DNA from: Novosphingobium sp. KA1 | Lineage (GTDB): Bacteria > Pseudomonadota > Alphaproteobacteria > Sphingomonadales > Sphingomonadaceae | Assembly: GCF_017309955.1 (NCBI RefSeq) | Contig: NZ_CP021248.1 | Span: 124,001-188,000 of the forward strand | Length of the DNA: 64,000 nt | Direction of reading: 5' to 3' | Shown here: positions 36,294-45,253 of the stretch, piece by piece | How the letters are laid out: every line of letters begins with the position of its first letter | Numbering within the stretch: position 1 is the first letter of the stretch | Notes under the pieces: generated by a model | Seen by the model: only the letters and a program-made list of their open reading frames with translations | Databases searched by the model: none | What the model was told of the DNA's origin: nothing | Translations under genes and position numbers: made by a program

Positions 36294-37501
36294 GCGTCTT
36301 CTCCCAGATCCTCGCGCGCGCCGCCGATCCAGGTGGCGCGCACGCGGCGCGCCTCGTCCAGCAGCACGAGGTCGGCGCGCAGGCCCGGCGCGATGGTGCC
36401 GGTCTCGTGCTCCAGCCGCAGGAACCGCGCAGGGTTGCCGCTGGCCATGCGCGAGGCGGTGACGATGTCGCAGTAGAGCATGTCCATCGTGTTGCGCAGC
36501 GCCTCGGCCATCGTCAGCGCCGATCCCGCCAGGGTGCCGTCGGGGCCGGTGCACTTGCCGTTCGCCACGGTGATCTCGGTGCCCATCAGCGTGAAGGTGC
36601 CGCGCGTGCCGCCCACCGGCGGCATCGCGTCGGTCACCAGCATGATGCCCTCGGTGCCGCGCGCCTTGATGGCAACCCGCATGGCGGCGGGGTGGACGTG
36701 GAAGCCGTCGACGATCAGCCCGCAGAAGCTGGCGCGGTCTTCCAGCGCCGCGCCGACCATGCCGGGATCGCGGCTGAGGAACTGGGTCATCGCGTTGAAC
36801 AGGTGGGTAAACCCGGCCAGCCCTTCGGCCAGCGCGGCGTGGCTCTGCTGGTAATCGGCCATGCTGTGGCCCGCGCAGACAAGAATGCCCGCCTCGCTCA
36901 GCGCGCGCACCGATCCCGCCGGTGCCAGTTCGGGCGCCAGCGTCACCACCCGGCGGCCCAGCGTCGGCGCGGCGAGCCGGGCGATCACCTCGGCATCGAC
37001 CGGCGCGAAGCGGGTCTGGTCGTGGATGCCCTTCTTGGCGGGGTTGAGGTGAGGGCCTTCGATATGGACGCCGAGCACGCCCGGCACGCCTTCGGCCAGC
37101 GCCGCCTCGCCGGCCGCGATCGCCACGTCCACCGCCTCGGCATAGTCGCTGATGAGCGTGGGCAGCAGGCCGGTGGTGCCATAGCGGCGATGGGCGCGGG
37201 CGATGGCGCGGATGCCCTCCACCGTCGGGCTGTCGTTGAGCAGCACGTCGCCGCCGCCGTTGACCTGCACGTCGATGAAGCCGGGCAGCAGCCAGCCGCC
37301 GTCGATCTGCTCGACACGGCAATCCTCGGGCAGGGTATCGCGCGGTGCGAGGCCGAGGATGCGATCGCCCGCAAGGAGCAGCGCCTGATCCTCGACCACG
37401 CGGTCGGCCAGCACGATGCGGGCGCCGACAAGCGCGGTAAGGGGGCGAGCCGCCTCGGGCATTGCGGGAGTTGTCGCGGGGTTCATGGCCGACAGGCTCA
37501 T
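36290..37501 (-). CDS. nagA: N-acetylglucosamine-6-phosphate deacetylase
   Basis: Amidohydrolase of 403 residues converting GlcNAc-6-phosphate to glucosamine-6-phosphate and acetate in the cytoplasm. Metal and active-site motifs are GVHIEGPHL with Glu148, AGHSMA with His212, HLFNAM with His233, DGFHVHP, and TDAMPP with catalytic Asp291. ATG 37501 overlaps the stop of the SIS deaminase gene by four bases; a second ATG lies five codons in. It receives product from both the kinase and MurQ in this island. Confidence 0.96.
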   Translation of the reverse strand: MSLSAMNPATTPAMPEAARPLTALVGARIVLADRVVEDQALLLAGDRILGLAPRDTLPEDCRVEQIDGGWLLPGFIDVQVNGGGDVLLNDSPTVEGIRAIARAHRRYGTTGLLPTLISDYAEAVDVAIAAGEAALAEGVPGVLGVHIEGPHLNPAKKGIHDQTRFAPVDAEVIARLAAPTLGRRVVTLAPELAPAGSVRALSEAGILVCAGHSMADYQQSHAALAEGLAGFTHLFNAMTQFLSRDPGMVGAALEDRASFCGLIVDGFHVHPAAMRVAIKARGTEGIMLVTDAMPPVGGTRGTFTLMGTEITVANGKCTGPDGTLAGSALTMAEALRNTMDMLYCDIVTASRMASGNPARFLRLEHETGTIAPGLRADLVLLDEARRVRATWIGGAREDLGEDA

Positions 37502-38589
37502 AACGTGCGTGTCACTTTGTTGAGATGGGGCGGATTGTCCGGGTTGCGGCCGCGCGCCAGCGACAGGGCATTGGCAAGACCGTAGAAGCTCTGGATCGCG
37601 GCGATGGCGCCCAGCACCGGGTGGACGTCGCTGCGTGAGGGCAGGGTCAGCGCGGCCGGGGCGATGTCCTCGGCCATGCCGGCGGCGATCACTCTGGCGC
37701 CGCGCGCGGCAAAGTCGTCCAGCCGCTCGCGCAGGCCGGTGCGGGCGACGTCGAGCGGGGCAAGCACCAGCACCGGATCGCCCGCGCCGACCAGCGTCAT
37801 CGGCCCATGCGCGACTTCGGCGCTGCTGAAGGCCTCGGCATGGAGGCTGGAGGTTTCCTTGAGCTTGAGCGCGGCCTCGCCGGCGATCGGCAGGGTCGGG
37901 CCGCGGCCCAGCACCAGCATGTCGCCGGCATCCTTCAGCAGTTCGACCGCCTGGGTCCAGTCGGCCGCGGCGGCGGCTTCGAGAACCTCGCCCGCGGTCT
38001 CGAGCGCGGCGAGCAGGGCCGCGTCCTCGCTCCATTCGGCCACGAGATGGGTGAGCGCGACCAGCGTGCAGACAAAGCTCTTGGTGGCGGCCACGCTGGT
38101 TTCGGGCCCGGCGTGCACCGGAATGACGATCTCGGCGAGGTCGGCCAGCGGCGACTGCGCGTCGTTGACAACGGCGATCACCACCGCGCCCTGCGCCTTG
38201 GCATCTTCGGCGGCGGCGAGCAGGTCGGGGCTGCGGCCGGACTGCGAGATCGCGATCAGCGGGACCCCGGCAAAGCGCGGCGACGTGGCATGGTAGAGCG
38301 AGCCGACCGAAGGCGCGTGGCTCAGCGTGGGCACCCCGGCATGGGTCTCCAGCAGGAACTTGGCAAAGGCGGCGGCCTGATCGGAACTGCCACGGGCAAG
38401 GGTGGCGGCAAACGGCGGGGCCAGCGCGCGCAGGCGGCGACCGGCCTCGCGCACCAGTTCGGCATTGCGCTGCAATTGCTCGGAGCAGCGAAGCGGGGCC
38501 TCGCGGGCTTCCCGGGCCATCAGGGTCTCGCCCTCAGTGGCCTCCAGGTGCGTTTCTGGTGCGGTTAGGTCTGGCTTGGTCAGGGTCAT
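37498..38589 (-). CDS. nagB-II: SIS-domain glucosamine-6-phosphate deaminase (NagB-II type)
   Basis: Double SIS-domain protein of 363 residues resembling the isomerase half of GlmS without its glutaminase domain. ARGSSDQAAAFAKF and ISQSGRSPDLLAA are in SIS1, and GRGPTLPIAGEAALKLKET in SIS2; the tail RNPDNPPHLNKVTRTL is typical of the NagB-II enzymes that deaminate glucosamine-6-phosphate to fructose-6-phosphate. It leads the minus-strand operon and no classical nagB is seen, so it fills that step. ATG 38589 opens into the divergent promoter. Confidence 0.9.
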   Translation of the reverse strand: MTLTKPDLTAPETHLEATEGETLMAREAREAPLRCSEQLQRNAELVREAGRRLRALAPPFAATLARGSSDQAAAFAKFLLETHAGVPTLSHAPSVGSLYHATSPRFAGVPLIAISQSGRSPDLLAAAEDAKAQGAVVIAVVNDAQSPLADLAEIVIPVHAGPETSVAATKSFVCTLVALTHLVAEWSEDAALLAALETAGEVLEAAAAADWTQAVELLKDAGDMLVLGRGPTLPIAGEAALKLKETSSLHAEAFSSAEVAHGPMTLVGAGDPVLVLAPLDVARTGLRERLDDFAARGARVIAAGMAEDIAPAALTLPSRSDVHPVLGAIAAIQSFYGLANALSLARGRNPDNPPHLNKVTRTL

Positions 38590-38596
38590 ATTGGGA

Positions 38597-38639
38597 AGAT
38601 ACCACTTTCGAATTGCGATACAAGTGGCATTAAAGTGGT
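38597..38639. promoter_or_regulatory. Candidate GntR operator in the divergent nagB-II/PP2C promoter
   Basis: ACCACTTT (38601-38608) and AAAGTGGT (38632-38639) are perfect inverted copies, with a third AAGTGG at 38622-38627. The half-site AGTGGT is that of the GntR/HutC amino-sugar regulator DasR, and ATACCA (38599-38604) recurs at 40721 before the receptor gene. The regulator at 46151 is the likely binder. Confidence 0.45.
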
Positions 38640-38714
38640 TTTATTCCTCCTGACCTCATGATACCGGTTCGGTGTTCCGCAAGGGATGCCGGAGTCGCAA
38701 GCTGGGAGAAGCCG

Positions 38715-39584
38715 ATGCTCAGGATCGAGATTGCCGCCACCGATGGCGCGGGCAGCGTCAAGGATAGCGTCAAGGGCGGGGTCAACGAGGATTGCGTGGG
38801 CCACCATGGCAATGCCGCCTGGGTGATCGACGGGGCGACCGGCGTTGGTCCCCGGTTGCTCGATGCGCCCAGCGATGCCAGCTGGCTGGCGCAAAAGGCC
38901 AATGGGCTGCTGGCCGAGGGGCTGGCGCAAAGCCCCGATATTCCGACCACCGAACTGCTGCGCCAGGTCATGCGCCAATGCGGCGAGGCTTTGCAGCGCG
39001 AGCAGACGGGGCCGCGCGCCGAGGCGCATGAGCACCCTTCGGCGGCCTTCGCGATGGTGCGGGTGATCGGCGGCGAGGCGGAGATCACGACGCTTGCCGA
39101 TTGCCGCGTCATTGCAAATCAGGGGCAGGTTTTTGGCAGTTCGGCGCTCGACGCCATCGAGGCGCGCACGATTGCGGCCTTGCGGCAGATCCTCGCCGAA
39201 GAAGGCGAGATCTCGCCCGAGGCGTTCAAGGCGCGGCTGCTGCCGGGGCTTCTGGCCAATCGCCGGTTGATGAACCGCGCCGGTGGCTACTGGGTGCTGG
39301 GCACCGAGCCGCGCGCGGCGGATCATGTCTGGCAGGTGCGGTTCCCGGTCCGGCCGGGCGCGCGTTTCGCCCTGGCCAGTGACGGTTTCCTGCGCCTGTT
39401 CGAACTTTTCGATGCGGCCGAGCCCGCCGATCTGCTGGCCATTTCCGGGCAGCGGGACTGGGCGCATTGGCTGGCGCGGCTGCGCGAGCTGGAAAGCGCG
39501 CCGGAATCCCTGCGGCAATTCGCGCGGGTCAAGCGGCACGACGATGCCAGCCTTGTCATCTGTAGTTGGGAGAATGACGGCTGA
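38715..39584 (+). CDS. PP2C-like metal-dependent phosphatase
   Basis: Protein of 289 residues with PP2C (PPM) motifs: NEDC (24-27) near the start, VIDGATG (37-43), LADCR, ALASDGFLRL and the late RHDDASLVI supply the aspartates that bind two metal ions. Members are Ser/Thr protein phosphatases, but no kinase gene is near. Its stop shares a base with the anmK start (TGATG), so the two are translated together, which suggests a role in amino-sugar metabolism or its control. ATG 38715 has GGGAG seven bases upstream. Whether it acts on a protein or a sugar phosphate cannot be told. Confidence 0.8.
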   Translation: MLRIEIAATDGAGSVKDSVKGGVNEDCVGHHGNAAWVIDGATGVGPRLLDAPSDASWLAQKANGLLAEGLAQSPDIPTTELLRQVMRQCGEALQREQTGPRAEAHEHPSAAFAMVRVIGGEAEITTLADCRVIANQGQVFGSSALDAIEARTIAALRQILAEEGEISPEAFKARLLPGLLANRRLMNRAGGYWVLGTEPRAADHVWQVRFPVRPGARFALASDGFLRLFELFDAAEPADLLAISGQRDWAHWLARLRELESAPESLRQFARVKRHDDASLVICSWENDG

Positions 39585-40690
39585 TGCTGGTCATGGGGTA
39601 CATGAGCGGAACCTCGCTCGACGGCGTCGACGTGGCGCTGCTGGAAACCGATGGGGAACGGATCGCGGCCTTCGGGCCCGGGGCGATGACCGCCTATTCG
39701 GCGGCGGAGCGCGATGCGCTGGAAAAGGCCACGCGCGATGCGCTGGCCTGGAACGGCTATGGCGCAAGGCCGCATTCGTTCGCGCTGGCGGCCGAAGTGA
39801 TCGAGGCGGCGCATCTGCGTGCCGGTGAACAGGTGATCGCACGGGCCGGGCGCAGGCCCGATCTGGTCGGTTTCCATGGGCAGACGCTGCTGCACCGGCC
39901 CGAGCGGCGGCTGTCCGTGCAGATCGGCGATCCGCAGGTCCTGGCCGATGCGCTGGGCGTTTCGGTGGTTGCGCAGATGCGGCAGGACGACCTGCTGGCG
40001 GGCGGGCAGGGCGCGCCGCTGGTGCCCGCCTATCATGCCGCGCTGGCGGAGCGGCTGGGTCTTGCGGGGCCGATCGCGTTCCTCAATCTCGGCGGCGTGG
40101 CGAACCTCACGTGGATCGGCGCGGACGGGTCGCTGGTGGCGTTCGACACCGGGCCGGGCAATGGCCTGATCGACCAGGTGGTGCAGGCGCGCGGGGCCGG
40201 TCGTTATGACGAGGGTGGGCGGATCGCGGCGGCGGGCACGGTCGACGCGGCGGTGCTGGCCATGCTGCTGGAGCACGAACATTTCCGGGGATCGGGTCCG
40301 AAGTCGCTTGACCGCTACGATTTTCCGCTCGAATGGGCGGGCGCCCGTTCGCTGGAAGATGCGGCGGCGACGCTGACGGCGTTCACGGCGGAAGCGGTGC
40401 GGGCGTCTCTGCGGTTGCTTCCGGCGGCCCCGAAAGTGTGGATTGTCTGCGGCGGCGGGAGCCACAATCCCACGCTGATGCAGGCGCTGCGCGCGCGTCT
40501 CGGCGATTGCCGGACGGCGGACGAGGTGGGCCTGCGCGGCGACTATGTCGAGGCCGAGGCGATGGCCTTCCTGGCGGCGCGCAGCCTGCGCGGATTGCCG
40601 CTGACCTATCCCGGCACCACCGGGGTCGGGCGCCCCCTCACCGGCGGCGCGATCTGGCGGCCGGACGCGGCTCTGGCCGGAGTGGTCTGA
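39584..40690 (+). CDS. anmK: Anhydro-N-acetylmuramic acid kinase
   Basis: Cytoplasmic kinase of 368 residues that opens 1,6-anhydro-MurNAc with water and phosphorylates it to MurNAc-6-phosphate. The ATP loop MSGTSLDGVDVALLE (7-21), FHGQTLLHRP, NLGGVANLTW, FDTGPGN and CGGGSHNP are the family signatures; length matches E. coli AnmK. It supplies MurQ, encoded 4.6 kb downstream on the same strand, and its substrate is the end product of lytic transglycosylase action on peptidoglycan. Confidence 0.97.
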   Translation: MLVMGYMSGTSLDGVDVALLETDGERIAAFGPGAMTAYSAAERDALEKATRDALAWNGYGARPHSFALAAEVIEAAHLRAGEQVIARAGRRPDLVGFHGQTLLHRPERRLSVQIGDPQVLADALGVSVVAQMRQDDLLAGGQGAPLVPAYHAALAERLGLAGPIAFLNLGGVANLTWIGADGSLVAFDTGPGNGLIDQVVQARGAGRYDEGGRIAAAGTVDAAVLAMLLEHEHFRGSGPKSLDRYDFPLEWAGARSLEDAAATLTAFTAEAVRASLRLLPAAPKVWIVCGGGSHNPTLMQALRARLGDCRTADEVGLRGDYVEAEAMAFLAARSLRGLPLTYPGTTGVGRPLTGGAIWRPDAALAGVV

Positions 40691-40720
40691 GGGGGCCTCC
40701 AGAAAACTACGACCAATAAA

Positions 40721-40753
40721 ATACCAGCGCTTTACATATCTCATACAGGTATG
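40721..40753 (+). promoter_or_regulatory. Possible operator/promoter before the amino-sugar receptor
   Basis: ATACCA at 40721-40726, shared with the nagB-II promoter, and the short palindrome CATAC-AG-GTATG at 40742-40753 lie 53-85 bases before the receptor start. TTTACA at 40731 could be a -35 box, without a clear -10. Confidence 0.35.
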
Positions 40754-40805
40754 CATGGTGCGAAAATGTGCCGGAGCAACGAACTCCGGCGCCAGGGAAA
40801 CGACA

Positions 40806-43547
40806 ATGAGGAAGTCAAAAATGGTTAAGTTTCAAAGGACCATGGTCGCCACCACAGCGCTGGCGATTGCCCTGTCGCAAGGCACGGCGTTCGCACAGTC
40901 CGCCGATTCCGCCCCCGCCGACGATACCAGCGCCGCTGCCGAAATCGTCGTCACCGGCACCCGCATCCCGGTGGCCGGCCTGACTTCCAGCAGCCCTGTC
41001 GTTTCCACCGGCGAGCAGCAGATCAAGCTGCAGGCGGCGCTGACGGTGGAGGACTTCTCCACCAAGCTGCCCCAGCTTTCCGGCGGTGTCCGCCAGGGTT
41101 CGCAGGGCAGCGACGCCTTCGGCGCCCAGGTTCTCGAACTGCGCAACTTCGGCCAGAGCCGCTCGCTCGTGCTCATCGACGGCACCCGCGCGACTCCGTT
41201 CAGCTTCCGTAACTCGGCCGACGTCAACTCGATCCCCGCCTCGCTGATCAAGCGGGTCGACGTGCTGACCGGCGGCGCTGCCGCGGTCTACGGCGCCGAC
41301 GCGGTGGCCGGTGTCGTCAACTTCATCCTCAACGACGATTTCGAAGGCATGCGCGGCACCGCGACGAGCCGCCTGTCCGAACATGGCGGCGCGCAGTACG
41401 GCGGTTCGCTGATGGTCGGCACCGGCCTTGGCGATCGCGGCCACATCGTCATCGCCGCCGACTACACCCAGCGCGACCTCATCCGCGCCGGCCAGCGCGA
41501 CTGGGCGGAAACCCCGAACCAGACGATTCCCAGCATCGGCGGCGTCTTCACCGACGTGGCGAGCGGTCGCAAGTTCGGCTTCACCGACAGCGGCGCGTTC
41601 ACCACCAACCCGTCCGCCACCTCGAACATCTCGAACCGCTATCCGCTGGTCTCGCCGCTCAAGCGCATCAATGCCGCGGCGCTGTTCAAATACGAGATCA
41701 CCCCGCAGATCGAGGCCTATGGCCGCGTGATGTACAACAATTCGCGCACCGAGGAGACCGGTACCCCCGGCGCCACCCCGGTTTCGGTGAACCGCACCGT
41801 CTCGATCAGCGAGAGCAACCCCTACCTCACCGACGACATCCGCAACCAGCTGACCTTCGTCAACGGCGCGGCGCAGGTGAACGTCTCGCGCTCGCTGGCC
41901 GAACTCGGCCTCATCAACTACGAGACCGAGCGTAACACCCTGCAGGTCCAGACCGGCCTACGCGGCCCGCTGACCGGCGCCACCAAGTGGAACGTCTACG
42001 CCCAGTACGGCCGCTCGACCGAGCACACGCTGATCACCGGCGACGGCCTCGTCACCAGCTCGACGGGCGCCAACAAGTTCGATTCCATCGTCAACAGCGT
42101 CAACATCTTCGGCCCCAACCAGAGCGGGATCGCCGAAGCGCTGGGCAGCTCGATCGAAGGTTTCGACCGCAAGCGCGACCAGTTCGTGACGGCGGCGACC
42201 TTGAGCGGCACGCTGGAAGAGCTGTTCTCGCTGCCCGCCGGCCCGATCGGCTTCGCGGTCGGCCTCGAATACCGCCGCGAGACCGCCAGCATCAACCAGG
42301 ACACCGCGCTCCTGACCGGCAACACCTACCGCCAGGGCGTGCAGTCGGCCTACAGCGGCGACTTCGACGTCAAGGAACTCTACGGCGAAGTGCTGGTGCC
42401 GGTGCTGCGCGACCTGCCGCTGATCCGCAAGCTGGACGTGGGCGGCGCCTATCGTCTGTCGGACTACAACATGTTCGGCACCCACGGCACCTGGAAGGTC
42501 GAGGGCAACTGGGAAGTCGACGGCAACCTGCGCCTGCGCGGCACCTACCAGCGCGTCCTGCGCACGCCGAACTTCGGTGAATTCGCCGCTGGCATGTCGT
42601 CGCTGCCGTTCAGCAGCCTGGTCACGGTCGACCGCCTGAAGCCGCGCTACGGCGGCGATCCCTGCGTGCTGGGCACCGGCGATGCGGCCCAGTGCGCCCG
42701 CTTCGGCGCCCCGGCGGTGGGTTCGGCCAACTCGACTTCGGCCAGCTACCTGACCGGCAACTACTATTATGGCGGCAACCCGGACATCAAGCCGGAAACC
42801 GGCTACACCACCACGCTGGGCGCGGTGTTCACGCCGCGCTTCCTGCCGGGCCTCAACGTCACCGTCGACTGGTACGAGCTTGACCTGCGCGGCGCGGTGG
42901 GCGTGATCCAGCCGATCGCGGCGATCACCAGCTGCTACGTCACCAACCCGACCGCCAGCAATCCGCTGTGCTCGCTGGTGACCCGCAATGCCGACGGCAC
43001 CTTCAAGGACGCCTATGTCAACAACCAGAACCTGGGACGCCTGCTCCAGCGCGGTTTCGACATCTCGGCCAGCTACACGCTGCATCCCGCGTTCCTGCCG
43101 GGCGAGGGCCTGCGCCTGAGCTATCAGGGCAACATCGTCACCTCGTACCTGATCCAGGCCAACTCCACCGTTTCGGCGGTGCAGTGCAAGGGCACCTTCG
43201 GCGCCACCTGCTCAAGCGACGGCACCACGCTGGTCCAGCCCGATTACCGTCACACCGCCGGACTTTCCTGGCTGTTCGACAAGGGCGTGATCCAGTTCGA
43301 CTGGCAGCGCATCGGCAAGGTCAAGTCGAGCACGGTCGGTTCGACCGAGACGATCTCGGCGCAGAACACCTTCGACCTTTCGGCCTCCTATGAGTTCACC
43401 GACGCGATCACCTTCAGCGCCGGTATCTACAACCTGTTCGACAAGAATCCTCCTTATGTGTCGACGGGCGGTGTCTTCAACACCTTCCCCGACACATACG
43501 ACATCCTCGGACGCACGATCGGCTTCTCGCTGACCGCGCATATCTGA
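40806..43547 (+). CDS. TonB-dependent receptor of the amino-sugar island
   Basis: Outer-membrane receptor of about 913 residues: a signal peptide ending GTAFAQ, a short acidic linker, then the plug with EIVVTGTRI and a conserved GGAAAVYGADAVAGVVNFIL block, and a barrel. The last residues read GFSLTAHI, so the usual terminal aromatic is missing. ATG 40806 has AGGG eight bases before it; ATG 40821, with AGGAAG six bases upstream, is an equally good start. Its place between anmK and the symporter/murQ argues that it imports GlcNAc/MurNAc oligosaccharides or muropeptide sugars. Confidence 0.92.
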   Translation: MRKSKMVKFQRTMVATTALAIALSQGTAFAQSADSAPADDTSAAAEIVVTGTRIPVAGLTSSSPVVSTGEQQIKLQAALTVEDFSTKLPQLSGGVRQGSQGSDAFGAQVLELRNFGQSRSLVLIDGTRATPFSFRNSADVNSIPASLIKRVDVLTGGAAAVYGADAVAGVVNFILNDDFEGMRGTATSRLSEHGGAQYGGSLMVGTGLGDRGHIVIAADYTQRDLIRAGQRDWAETPNQTIPSIGGVFTDVASGRKFGFTDSGAFTTNPSATSNISNRYPLVSPLKRINAAALFKYEITPQIEAYGRVMYNNSRTEETGTPGATPVSVNRTVSISESNPYLTDDIRNQLTFVNGAAQVNVSRSLAELGLINYETERNTLQVQTGLRGPLTGATKWNVYAQYGRSTEHTLITGDGLVTSSTGANKFDSIVNSVNIFGPNQSGIAEALGSSIEGFDRKRDQFVTAATLSGTLEELFSLPAGPIGFAVGLEYRRETASINQDTALLTGNTYRQGVQSAYSGDFDVKELYGEVLVPVLRDLPLIRKLDVGGAYRLSDYNMFGTHGTWKVEGNWEVDGNLRLRGTYQRVLRTPNFGEFAAGMSSLPFSSLVTVDRLKPRYGGDPCVLGTGDAAQCARFGAPAVGSANSTSASYLTGNYYYGGNPDIKPETGYTTTLGAVFTPRFLPGLNVTVDWYELDLRGAVGVIQPIAAITSCYVTNPTASNPLCSLVTRNADGTFKDAYVNNQNLGRLLQRGFDISASYTLHPAFLPGEGLRLSYQGNIVTSYLIQANSTVSAVQCKGTFGATCSSDGTTLVQPDYRHTAGLSWLFDKGVIQFDWQRIGKVKSSTVGSTETISAQNTFDLSASYEFTDAITFSAGIYNLFDKNPPYVSTGGVFNTFPDTYDILGRTIGFSLTAHI

Positions 43548-43565
43548 GGAAACCCCACCCTGCGC

Positions 43566-43610
43566 GGCGCCCGGTCACCCCTCCTCCTCCGACCGGGCGC
43601 CCGCTTTTTT
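43566..43610 (+). terminator. Rho-independent terminator after the receptor
   Basis: An 11-base GC stem (GGCGCCCGGTC / GACCGGGCGCC) with a 14-base loop, followed by a run of six T. The clearest intrinsic terminator in the window; it may lower expression of the downstream symporter relative to the receptor. Confidence 0.85.
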
Positions 43611-43659
43611 GTCGGGCCCTGAGCACCCGCGTTCAGGGCCGGGTCCGGAGACGAGTTCG

Positions 43660-45225
43660 ATGATGTTGCCTTTCACGACGGCGGACTGGCTGGTGATCGC
43701 CGGCTATCTGCTGCTGCTGCTCGCGGGAGGCTGGATCTTCACGCCGCGCAAGACCGAGTCCGCGCATGACTACTTCCTGGCAGGCGGCAGCGTCCCCGCC
43801 TGGCTGGCGGCGGTTTCGGTGCTCTCGGCCACGCAGTCGGCCGCGACGTTCCTGGGCGGGCCGGACTACGGTTATCACGGCGACCTTACCTATCTCAGCG
43901 GCAATATCGGCGGACTGATCGGCGCGATCTTTGTCGCCAAGGTGATGATCCCGCGCTTCTACGCGATCAAGGCGACCACCGCCTACGAACTGCTGACCCT
44001 GCGCTTCAGCGAGAAGGCGACGCGCTGGGCGGGCGGCATGTTCCTGATCGGCCGCGTCTTTGCGGGCGGCGCGCGGGTCTATCTGGCCGCCATCGCGCTG
44101 GCCATGGTCATCACCGGCACGGTCGAGGCGCAGGGCATCATGATTGCCGCGGCGCTGCTGATCGTGGCGAGCGTGCTGTTCACCTTTGTCGGCGGCCTCA
44201 AGTCGGTGCTGTGGAACGACCTTATCCAGTTCGTGGTCTACCTGGGCTCGGCGATCGCGGTGCTGGTGTTCCTGCGGCTTTCGATCCCCGCCTCGACCGG
44301 CGAGATCATCCAGGGCCTTGCCCATACGCCCGAGGGCGTGAACAAGCTCAAGATCCTCGACTTCTCGCTCGACACCTCGCACCCGTTTTCGGTGCTGGCG
44401 ATCGTGCTGGGGCTGTCGCTGCTCTACATCGCCAATTCCGGCATGGACCAGGACACCACCCAGCGCCTGCTCGCCTGCAAGGACGCCAAGACCGGTGCGC
44501 GCGGCCTCTATCTTTCGGTCTTCGCGACCGTGCCGGTGGTGGGCATGTTCATCGTTATCGGCCTGCTGCTCCACGTCTTCTACGACCGGCCCGACCTGAT
44601 GGGCGGGGCGACGGCAGCCGCCGGAAACCAGTTCGGCGGCGAAAAGATCAGCATCTTCATGCACTACATCCTCACCCAGCTTCCCGGGGGCCTGCGCGGT
44701 CTTGTCACCGTGGGCATCTGCGCGGCGGCAGTGGCCACTACCAATTCGGCGCTCAACGCCATGTCCTCGGTGCTGGTGCAGGACTTCTATCGTCCCTGGC
44801 GCGAGAAGCGCGGCGCTGCCGCGCCCGAGCATCACTTCGTCTCCGCCGGCCGGGTGGGCATGGGCGTGATCGGCGCGGCGATGTTCGTCATGGCGGTCGT
44901 CTCGTTCTACTGGCAGCGCTATACCGACATGGGGCTGCTGGAGTTCGCGCTGCAGGTCATGGTCTTCACCTATGCGGGCCTGCTGGGCGTCTATTTCACC
45001 GCCCTGTTCACCGGGCGGGGGACGACGGGTTCGGTCATCGCCTCGCTCCTGATCGGCTTTGCCACCATCCTGTTGCTTCAGCCGGGCATCGCCCATGCCA
45101 TCGGCATGCCGGCCATGCTGAGCAAACTTTCGTTCCCGTTCCAGCTTTGCATCGGCACGCTTGTCGCATTCGTCGTTTGCGCGGTGCCTGCCGGATCGGG
45201 CAAACTCATGGCTCCGGCCGAATGA
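43660..45225 (+). CDS. Sodium:solute symporter (SSS family)
   Basis: Inner-membrane symporter of 521 residues with about 13-14 hydrophobic helices. ESAHDYFLAGGSVPAWL (about 27-43), the LSATQSAATFLG region and a late AAAVATTNSALNAMSS are SSS-family motifs, as in sialic acid, glucose and proline carriers. It lies between the receptor and murQ (28 bases to murQ), so it is the candidate inner-membrane importer of MurNAc, anhydro-MurNAc or GlcNAc; no PTS MurP or AmpG is seen here. ATG 43660 follows GGAG; an earlier in-frame start at 43609 would cover the terminator. Confidence 0.9.
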   Translation: MMLPFTTADWLVIAGYLLLLLAGGWIFTPRKTESAHDYFLAGGSVPAWLAAVSVLSATQSAATFLGGPDYGYHGDLTYLSGNIGGLIGAIFVAKVMIPRFYAIKATTAYELLTLRFSEKATRWAGGMFLIGRVFAGGARVYLAAIALAMVITGTVEAQGIMIAAALLIVASVLFTFVGGLKSVLWNDLIQFVVYLGSAIAVLVFLRLSIPASTGEIIQGLAHTPEGVNKLKILDFSLDTSHPFSVLAIVLGLSLLYIANSGMDQDTTQRLLACKDAKTGARGLYLSVFATVPVVGMFIVIGLLLHVFYDRPDLMGGATAAAGNQFGGEKISIFMHYILTQLPGGLRGLVTVGICAAAVATTNSALNAMSSVLVQDFYRPWREKRGAAAPEHHFVSAGRVGMGVIGAAMFVMAVVSFYWQRYTDMGLLEFALQVMVFTYAGLLGVYFTALFTGRGTTGSVIASLLIGFATILLLQPGIAHAIGMPAMLSKLSFPFQLCIGTLVAFVVCAVPAGSGKLMAPAE

Positions 45226-45253
45226 CGATCCCGAAATCGGGAACAAGGATATC

